Assembly: GCA_016179165.1 (NCBI GenBank)
Contig: JACORX010000430.1
Location: 1 to 9,955 of the forward strand
Direction of reading: 5' to 3'
Length of the DNA stretch: 9,955 nucleotides
Source: Candidatus Rokuibacteriota bacterium
Lineage (GTDB): Bacteria > Methylomirabilota > Methylomirabilia > Rokubacteriales > CSP1-6
Both the position numbers and the translations under genes were made by a program. The notes under the pieces were generated by a model. It saw only the letters and a list, made by a program, of their open reading frames with translations, was not told the DNA's origin and ran no database searches. This document shows, one piece after another, positions 5,385 to 9,955 of the stretch; position 1 is the stretch's first letter; the number at the start of each line of letters is the position of its first letter.

Positions 5385-6263
5385 ATGACGACGCACGACA
5401 GCCCGGAGGAGGCCCGCTACGTCGGGCAATCGGACGACGAGCTCATGCAGGCCCCCACGGTCTTCCGTGATGGTCTCCTTCGCGGGCAGGTCGTGCTGGT
5501 CTCGGGTGGTGGCGGCGGGATCGGCCGGGCCATCTGCTACCTCTTCGGCCGTCTCGGCGCATCCGTCGTGGCGTGTGGGCGCGACGAAGCAAAGCTTGCG
5601 CGACTCGCGGCCAACCTCGAGCGTCTCGGAGTACCCACCTTGACGCGGGCGATGACCATCCGCGATCCCGTCCAGGTCGCCGCGCTCATGGACGCCGCGT
5701 GGGCACGCTTCGGACGCCTGGACGTGGTGATCAACAACGCGGGCGGCCAGTACGCCGCGCCGGCGCTCGACATCACGCCCAAGGGCTGGCACGCCGTGAT
5801 CGAAACCAACCTCTACGGCACCTGGTACATGATGCAGGAGGCCGGCCGGCGCTGGATCGCGCGCGGTGAGCATGGCTCGATCGTGAACATGGTCATCCCC
5901 GTCCACCGTGGCCCCGGCGTGGGCATCCCGCACACCATGGCCTCCAGGGCGGGGCAGATCGCGGTCTCGCGCTCGCTTGCCGTGGAGTGGGCGCCCCACG
6001 GCATCCGCGTCAACTGTATCGCGCTCGGCATCTTTGCGAGCCCGGGGCTCGATCGCTATCCGCCCACGGCGCGGCCGAGCTTCACCGCCAACCCCATGCG
6101 CCGGCTGGGCGACGTGCACGACGTGGCCGAGGCCTGCGTGTACCTGTCGGCGCCGTCCGGCCGCTTCGTCACCGCCGAGGTGCTCACCGTGGACGGCGGC
6201 GGCCAGGCCTGGGGCGAATTCTGGCCGCTCGGCAAGCCCGCCCACTTCAGAATCGAGGACTGA
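5385..6263 (+). CDS. short-chain dehydrogenase/reductase, peroxisomal enoyl-CoA/dienoyl-CoA reductase-like
   Basis: This is a 292-residue NAD(P)-dependent Rossmann oxidoreductase. After a 33-residue N-terminal extension containing PTVFRDGLL, the nucleotide loop is VSGGGGGIGRAI (39-50). Further motifs are ACGRDEAK, then VINNAGGQY (115-123), ETNLYGTWYM (140-149), LAVEWAPHGIRVNCIALG (198-215) and LTVDGG (267-272). The expected YxxxK is replaced by Thr184-Met-Ala-Ser-Arg188 in HTMASRAGQ. Enoyl-CoA reductases of the PECR type also carry Arg at the Lys position (SGAARAG), so the protein fits that branch better than the classical dehydrogenases. Substrate is unknown and an acyl-CoA thioester is a reasonable guess. 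The stop is four bases from the methyltransferase start, so the two are co-transcribed and the SD of the next gene lies in this gene's last codons. Confidence 0.87.
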   Translation: MTTHDSPEEARYVGQSDDELMQAPTVFRDGLLRGQVVLVSGGGGGIGRAICYLFGRLGASVVACGRDEAKLARLAANLERLGVPTLTRAMTIRDPVQVAALMDAAWARFGRLDVVINNAGGQYAAPALDITPKGWHAVIETNLYGTWYMMQEAGRRWIARGEHGSIVNMVIPVHRGPGVGIPHTMASRAGQIAVSRSLAVEWAPHGIRVNCIALGIFASPGLDRYPPTARPSFTANPMRRLGDVHDVAEACVYLSAPSGRFVTAEVLTVDGGGQAWGEFWPLGKPAHFRIED

Positions 6264-6267
6264 CATC

Positions 6268-7278
6268 GTGTCCACCCCCGCGTCCCGCCCCGACACCACA
6301 CGCCTGCAGCGCCTCGCCCACTCCTACCGCGACGCCGCCGCCCTCATGGCCGCGGTGGAGCTGGGCCTCTTCACCCAGGTGGCGCTCGGCGCCGACACCG
6401 AGGCGGCCGTCGCGCGGGCGCTCGATCTCACTCCGACCAACGCCGAGCGGCTCGTGACGGCGTGCGTGGCGCTGGGCCTGCTGATTCGCGACGGCGAGCG
6501 CGTCGCCAACGCCCCCGATGTCGCGCGCTTCCTCGTAGACTGGGAGCCGACCTACGCGGGTCCGTGGATGCTCTTCAGCAAGCCGGACTGGAACGAGTGG
6601 GGACGGCTGAGCACCCACCTGAAGCGCCGGGACATCGTCGTCCTTGGCAAGTACGCCCAGGGTTTCAGCGTCGAGCAGGCGAGGCGGTACCACGAGGCTA
6701 CCTACTCCATCGGCATGGGCGCGGCCCGGCGTTTCGTGCGCCAGGTAGACCTCGCGGGGCGCCGGCAGATTCTCGACCTCGGCGGTGGCTCCGGCTGCTA
6801 CTGCATCGTGGCCGCCCAGCGGCACCCGCAGCTCCGCGCGATCGTCCTCGACTTGCCGCCCGTCGTCGAGGTCACGCGCGAGTTCATCGCCTCCCACGGC
6901 CTGGCCGACCGGGTGACCGCGCAGGCCGGCGACTTCACGCGCGACCCCCTGCCCGCCGGGTCCGACGTCATGATCATGGCGAGCAACCTGCCGCAGTACA
7001 GCCGCGAGATCATCCAGGCGGTCGTCTCACGGGCCTTTGCCGCGCTCCAGCCGGGCGGCGAGATGCACCTGATCGGCGAGATGCTCGACGCCGCTCGCAC
7101 CGGGCCCCGCGACCCCGCGCTCTGGGGGCTGGCCGAGGCGCTATGGGGAAGCACGGGTATCGCCCACTCCGTCGCGGAATGCCGGGACTACTTCGAGCGC
7201 GCCGGCTTCCGCAGCGTGGCCGCGCACGAGTTCGTGCCGGGCATTCTCACGCGGGTGACCGGGATCCGGCCCGCATAG
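6268..7278 (+). CDS. SAM-dependent methyltransferase, plant-type O-methyltransferase fold
   Basis: This 336-residue protein has two domains. An N-terminal winged-helix/dimerisation region (about 10-95: YRDAAALMAAVELGLFTQVA, LTPTNAERLVTACVALGLL) is followed by a Rossmann methyltransferase domain. SAM-binding motif I is ILDLGGGSGCY (168-178) and the acidic ribose-binding strand is AIVLDLPPVVE (191-201). Members of this family (acetylserotonin, hydroxyneurosporene and polyketide O-methyltransferases) usually have LHDW with a catalytic His after motif III; here the aligned segment is SNLPQYS (239-245), with no His. It may methylate by proximity or use another base. The start GTG 6268 is supported by GAGGA (6255-6259) at eight bases and by coupling to the SDR gene. 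The natural substrate cannot be inferred; the pairing with an SDR suggests tailoring of a small hydroxylated or acyl compound. Confidence 0.85.
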   Translation: MSTPASRPDTTRLQRLAHSYRDAAALMAAVELGLFTQVALGADTEAAVARALDLTPTNAERLVTACVALGLLIRDGERVANAPDVARFLVDWEPTYAGPWMLFSKPDWNEWGRLSTHLKRRDIVVLGKYAQGFSVEQARRYHEATYSIGMGAARRFVRQVDLAGRRQILDLGGGSGCYCIVAAQRHPQLRAIVLDLPPVVEVTREFIASHGLADRVTAQAGDFTRDPLPAGSDVMIMASNLPQYSREIIQAVVSRAFAALQPGGEMHLIGEMLDAARTGPRDPALWGLAEALWGSTGIAHSVAECRDYFERAGFRSVAAHEFVPGILTRVTGIRPA

Positions 7279-7279
7279 C

Positions 7280-7434
7280 TCAGGTCTTCGTCCCGCGCCG
7301 TCTCGCGTTGGTAAATCGCTCGCGCGCGCTGCGGGCCGCCTCGAAGGATCCCGTGAGCTGACTCGGGTCGCCGGCTGTGGCGTTGCCCAGGCGGGTGCGG
7401 CCGTCAAGACCACGGCTTCGTGCCCGAGCTCGAA
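7280..7434 (-). pseudogene. unassigned, apparently frameshifted C-terminal remnant
   Basis: The 167-base convergent gap after the methyltransferase stop has coding-like minus-strand sequence in two frames that join smoothly. FELGHEAVVL (from 7434) is followed one frame over by DGRTRLGNATAGDPSQL, then TGSFEAARSARERFTNARRR and a TGA at 7282-7280, two bases from the methyltransferase stop. Joined, they give about 51 residues with a natural Gly-His-Glu and Arg/Ala helix composition. I do not recognise the family. A chance open frame cannot be excluded at this GC content. No terminator hairpin is evident in the gap. Confidence 0.3.
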
Positions 7435-7445
7435 ACGATGACGTC

Positions 7446-7991
7446 TCAGAGCTTGTCGATGAACTCTTCCATCCGCCGCCGCGTCGCCGCGTCCGAAAGC
7501 CGGCCCTGCGCGGCGCCCAGATTGTCGAGCAGGTAGTCGACCTTCGCGGTCCCCGGCACGCAGCACGTGACCGCCGGGTGCGATACGATGTACTTGAGGA
7601 AGAACCGGGCCCAGCTCGCGCAGTCGAAGCTGGTCGCCCACGGCGGCAGCGCCTTGCCCTGCACCGCCTGGAAGAGCCGGCCCCGCCCGAACGGCAGGTT
7701 GATCATCACCGCCATGCCTCGATCGGCCGCCAGCGGCAGGATCGTGGCCGCCGTCTCCCGGCTGTCGAGCGCGTAGTCCACCTGGATGAAGTCGAGCGTC
7801 TCCGCGCGCATCGTCCGCTCGAAATCGGGATACTGCCGCGGGAACGAGGTGGTGGTCCCCACGTAGCGGATGCGGCCCGCCTGTCTCAGCTCTCGGAGCG
7901 TTCGGAGCGGAGTCGCCGTGTCGCGCAGGTTGTGGACGGCGATGAGACGCTTGGGGACGTGGGGATCATCGATCGTGGCCATCCGCTGCAT
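7446..7991 (-). pseudogene. aldo/keto reductase lacking its N-terminal half
   Basis: From about residue 13 the 181 residues match the second half of a TIM-barrel aldo/keto reductase: RLIAVHNLRD (the strand with the conserved His), TLRELRQAGRIRYVGTTT, DFIQVDYALDSRE, ILPLAADRGMAVMINLPFGR and SHPAVTCCVPGTAKVDYLLDN. The family is about 280-330 residues. The first barrel strands, which hold the catalytic Asp, Tyr and Lys, are missing. Only about 120 bases separate the ATG at 7991 from the next gene, and an in-frame stop lies near 8063, so the missing half cannot be hidden there. ATG codons at 7991 and 7982 have no convincing SD. The product, if made, should be inactive as a reductase. It lies downstream of the cox genes on the same strand. 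Confidence 0.72.
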
Positions 7992-7999
7992 CCGCCCGG

Positions 8000-8108
8000 C
8001 GGACCGGGGCTCATGGTAACGTATGTCGTGTTCTCCTTCGACTTGACCGTGACGACCGGCTTCTCATCCTTCAGCTAGTTGTATTCCTCCACCGCCGCGC
8101 ATGGCGAA
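8000..8108 (-). pseudogene. short gene remnant with an in-frame TAG, between xdhC-YHS and the reductase fragment
   Basis: On the minus strand CAAVEEYN is followed by TAG (8077-8075) and then, in the same frame, LKDEKPVVTVKSKENTTYVT and MSPG down to about 8003. Codon third positions are about 80% G or C on both sides of the stop, and the two halves read as one continuous peptide. One base change from AAG (Lys) would explain the stop. The stretch is noticeably less GC-rich than its surroundings. I do not recognise the family. It is out of frame with the reductase remnant that follows, so two unrelated pieces appear to be joined near 8000. Confidence 0.3.
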
Positions 8109-8113
8109 CGGCC

Positions 8114-9064
8114 TCATCTGTCGAGGCCCACGATGTGCTTCTGAGGGTCGCTGTCAAAGGTCTCCTTGCACCGAAGGCAGCAGAAGTACACGACTTGGCC
8201 CGACACCTCGGATCGATATCGCCCGGCCGCCACCTCCACCAGCATCCCGCAGATCGGGTCTTTGGCCTCGGCGGCGGCGGCCGGCGTCTGGTTGGTCTCC
8301 GTCTCCACCAGGGCGATCTTCTCATTCCGGTGGCGTTGAATGAGTTCCGCCAGGATGCTCACCGCGATCTCTTCAGGCGTGACGGCACCGATGTCGAGCC
8401 CGGCGGGCGCCTTCAGCCGACCGAGACGTTCGGGCGGCATGCCCCGACGCTTGAGACTCTCCGTGATCACGGCCGCCCGCTTCCGGCTGGCCACCAGGCT
8501 GACGTAACCCGCCTCAGTTGCGAGCCCCCGTGCCAGCGCCTCCTCGTCGAGCTCCCCGTGGGTAGCCACGACCACGGAGGCCCGGGGCGTCAAAGCAAGC
8601 CCCCCGAGACCGTCCACCGCGGCATCTGCCGGCAAAACCACGATCGAATAGTCGACGTCGCGGCCCAGGGCCGCGAGTGTTTCGACCACGGGCCCATGCC
8701 CCACCAGCACCAGGAGCGGCTTCGGGAGGAATGGCTCCACATAGATCTCCAGCGTGCCACCACTGTGGCAGGTCATCGCGTACTCGAGCATCCCCTCGGT
8801 CCGGCCCGGACCTTTTCCCCCCTCTCCGATCAACCCGATGAATCGGGGCCGGCCGTCTCGAAGCGAGTTGAGGGCTTCCCGCACGACCACCGGCGCGGCG
8901 CAAGCCCCGCCGACCCAGCCGGAGACCGTGCCGTCCTCGCGAATCAGCGCCTTGGCTCCCGGCTTGGCCGAGGTGGGCCGCTCGCACCGGACGACCGTTG
9001 CCAGCGCGAACGGCTCCCCGCGCCGCCCGAGCTCTGCGGCACGCGCGAGGAGATCTTCAGCCAC
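8114..9064 (-). CDS. XdhC/CoxI-family molybdoenzyme maturation factor with C-terminal YHS domain
   Basis: XdhC-type proteins bind molybdenum cofactor, help insert the equatorial sulfido ligand and deliver the cofactor to xanthine or CO dehydrogenases in the cytoplasm. Three parts are visible in 316 residues. An N-terminal XdhC/CoxI domain (about 5-110) includes FALATVVRCERPTSAKPGAK, VSGWVGGACAAPVVVREAL and TCHSGGTLEIYVEP. A Rossmann-like XdhC C-domain (about 115-245) starts LLVLVGHGPVVETLA and ends GLDIGAVTPEEIAVSILAEL. After an Ala/Thr-rich linker comes a YHS domain (269-311) with DPICGM, then VVYFCCLRC and FDSDPQKH; Cys272, Cys295/296 and Cys299 could bind metal. The GTG start at 9064 is 15 bases after the coxL stop. 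GAGGG overlaps that stop, with a long 12-base spacing. The position directly behind coxL supports a role in CO dehydrogenase maturation, equivalent to CoxF or CoxI. Confidence 0.88.
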   Translation of the reverse strand: MAEDLLARAAELGRRGEPFALATVVRCERPTSAKPGAKALIREDGTVSGWVGGACAAPVVVREALNSLRDGRPRFIGLIGEGGKGPGRTEGMLEYAMTCHSGGTLEIYVEPFLPKPLLVLVGHGPVVETLAALGRDVDYSIVVLPADAAVDGLGGLALTPRASVVVATHGELDEEALARGLATEAGYVSLVASRKRAAVITESLKRRGMPPERLGRLKAPAGLDIGAVTPEEIAVSILAELIQRHRNEKIALVETETNQTPAAAAEAKDPICGMLVEVAAGRYRSEVSGQVVYFCCLRCKETFDSDPQKHIVGLDR

Positions 9065-9079
9065 GATCGGCCGCCGCCC

Positions 9080-9955
9080 TCATTCCGTCACGCCCTTCTC
9101 GCGAAGCAGCTTCCACACCTTGGGCGGTGTGATCGGGATGTCGACGTGGCGCACTCCCAGGTGCCACAGGGCATCCACGACCGCATTGGCGATCGCTGCC
9201 GGAGCGCCCACCGTGGCCGACTCGCCGACACCCTTGGCGCCCAGGGGATGATGCGGCGAGGGAGTGCAGGTCTTGTCGGTCTCCCACTTCGGGGTTTCCA
9301 CTGCCGTGGGAACCAGGTAATCGATGAAGCTCCCGCCCTGGATGTTGCCGATCTCGTCGTAGGCGATCTCCTCGAGGAGCGCGGGCGCGAACCCCATCGT
9401 CAGCCCCCCGTGGATCTGTCCCTCGACGATCATGGGATTGATGATGTTGCCGCAGTCGTCCACCGCGACGAACCGGCGGACCTTCACCTCACCGGTGCCC
9501 TTGTCGATGTCCACGACGCAGATATAGCTCCCGAACGGGTAGGTGAGATTCGGCGGATCGTAGTAGCTGACGGCCTCCAGCCCCGCCTCCATGCCCTGGG
9601 GATGGTTCGTGTAGGCGGCAAAGGCGATGTCCTGGATGGTCTTGAACTTGTTCGGCGCACCCTTGACGGAGAATTTGCCCGGCTCCCACACGAGGTCTTC
9701 CGGCGCGGCCTCGAGCAGATGGGCAGCGATCTTCCGCGCCTTGTCCTGGATCTTCCGCGCGGCCATCGCGGCGGCGGCGCCGGCGACCGGCGTGGAGCGG
9801 CTCGCGTAGGTGCCGAGACCGTAGGGCGCGGTGTCGGTGTCGCCTTCCTCGACCTGGATGTCGGCGGCCGGGATCCCCAGCTCCTCAGCCAGGATCTGCG
9901 CGTAGGTGGTCTCGTGACCCTGGCCCTGCGACTTGGTGCCGAAGCGGGCGATGGC
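9080..9955 (-). CDS. coxL: aerobic carbon monoxide dehydrogenase large (molybdopterin) subunit, C-terminal part, cut by window edge
   Basis: The 291 residues in the window are the C-terminal third of a molybdenum hydroxylase large subunit of about 800 residues. Visible segments are FGTKSQGQGHETTYAQI, EEGDTDTAPYGLGTYASRST, NKFKTIQDIA, VSYYDPPNLTYPFGSYIC, RRFVAVDDCGNIINPMIVEG, QIHGGLT, PTAVETPKWETD, TPSPHHPLGAKGVGESATVG. The Glu in GVGES is the conserved active-site base next to molybdenum. From memory these blocks (TDTAPYGLGTYxSRST, YYDPPNxTYPFG, VETPKWETD) match Oligotropha-type form I CoxL closely. The deciding AYxCSFR loop lies outside the window, so form II or another hydroxylase remains possible. 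The enzyme oxidises CO to CO2 with coxS and coxM subunits, normally encoded upstream. The gene is intact up to its TGA and is followed 15 bases later by the XdhC-YHS gene. Confidence 0.88.
   Translation of the reverse strand, partial: AIARFGTKSQGQGHETTYAQILAEELGIPAADIQVEEGDTDTAPYGLGTYASRSTPVAGAAAAMAARKIQDKARKIAAHLLEAAPEDLVWEPGKFSVKGAPNKFKTIQDIAFAAYTNHPQGMEAGLEAVSYYDPPNLTYPFGSYICVVDIDKGTGEVKVRRFVAVDDCGNIINPMIVEGQIHGGLTMGFAPALLEEIAYDEIGNIQGGSFIDYLVPTAVETPKWETDKTCTPSPHHPLGAKGVGESATVGAPAAIANAVVDALWHLGVRHVDIPITPPKVWKLLREKGVTE

Noticed and set aside
5204..5470. An 88-codon plus-strand ORF overlapping the start of the SDR gene
   Set aside because: It overlaps the SDR N-terminus in another frame, has no SD and no family resemblance.
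1..9955. CRISPR array, insertion sequence, integrase, tRNA or phage genes that would explain mobility
   Set aside because: No regularly spaced repeats, transposase or integrase motifs, terminal inverted repeats or tRNA-like cloverleaf were seen on either strand by eye.

Overview
This is a gene-dense, strongly GC-rich window with codons mostly ending in G or C. It contains no rRNA, tRNA, CRISPR array or recognisable insertion sequence. The gene content is a form I-like CO dehydrogenase large subunit, two MFS exporters, remnants of a TauD/TfdA dioxygenase and of an F420-dependent luciferase-like enzyme, and a HEPN/MNT toxin-antitoxin pair. This suits a free-living soil or subsurface bacterium of the Rokubacteria/Methylomirabilota, Chloroflexi or proteobacterial type. 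That placement is inference from gene content and no marker gene settles it.

Layout. Positions 1-888 (minus) hold the N-terminal 296 residues of a DHA2/EmrB drug-efflux transporter that runs off the left edge. It is preceded by a tiny leader ORF with its own promoter (885-980). Positions 1026-1166 (minus) are a 46-codon C-terminal stub of a luciferase-like oxidoreductase. Positions 1207-2433 (minus) encode an intact MFS carrier of the monocarboxylate/oxalate type, divergent from an intact branched-chain aminotransferase (2570-3496, plus). Positions 3641-4445 (plus) are an overlapping mntA-hepT pair (type VII toxin-antitoxin) behind a very good sigma70-like promoter whose predicted +1 is the mntA ATG. 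Positions 4485-5127 (plus) are a wrecked TauD/TfdA dioxygenase fused in frame to the C-terminal half of a GNAT acetyltransferase. Positions 5385-7278 (plus) are a two-gene operon: an SDR oxidoreductase lacking the canonical YxxxK and a SAM methyltransferase of the plant-type O-methyltransferase fold lacking the usual catalytic His. Positions 7446-7991 (minus) are an aldo/keto reductase without its N-terminal half. Positions 8114-9955 (minus) are the end of a CO-dehydrogenase operon: the C-terminal part of coxL followed by an XdhC/CoxI-type maturation factor with a C-terminal YHS domain.

How the parts relate. The cox genes form one functional unit: a molybdenum hydroxylase and its cofactor-insertion chaperone. 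mntA-hepT forms a second, and the SDR-methyltransferase pair a third, probably acting on a shared but unknown substrate. The rest is shaped by decay. At least four short C-terminal gene tails on the minus strand, plus the truncated reductase and the dioxygenase-acetyltransferase chimera, lie between intact genes. This is an accessory region that has lost genes by deletion.

The observations most worth a second look are the leaderless promoter geometry found at two genes, the 19-codon leader ORF overlapping the transporter start, the XdhC-YHS fusion, and the graveyard of gene stubs.
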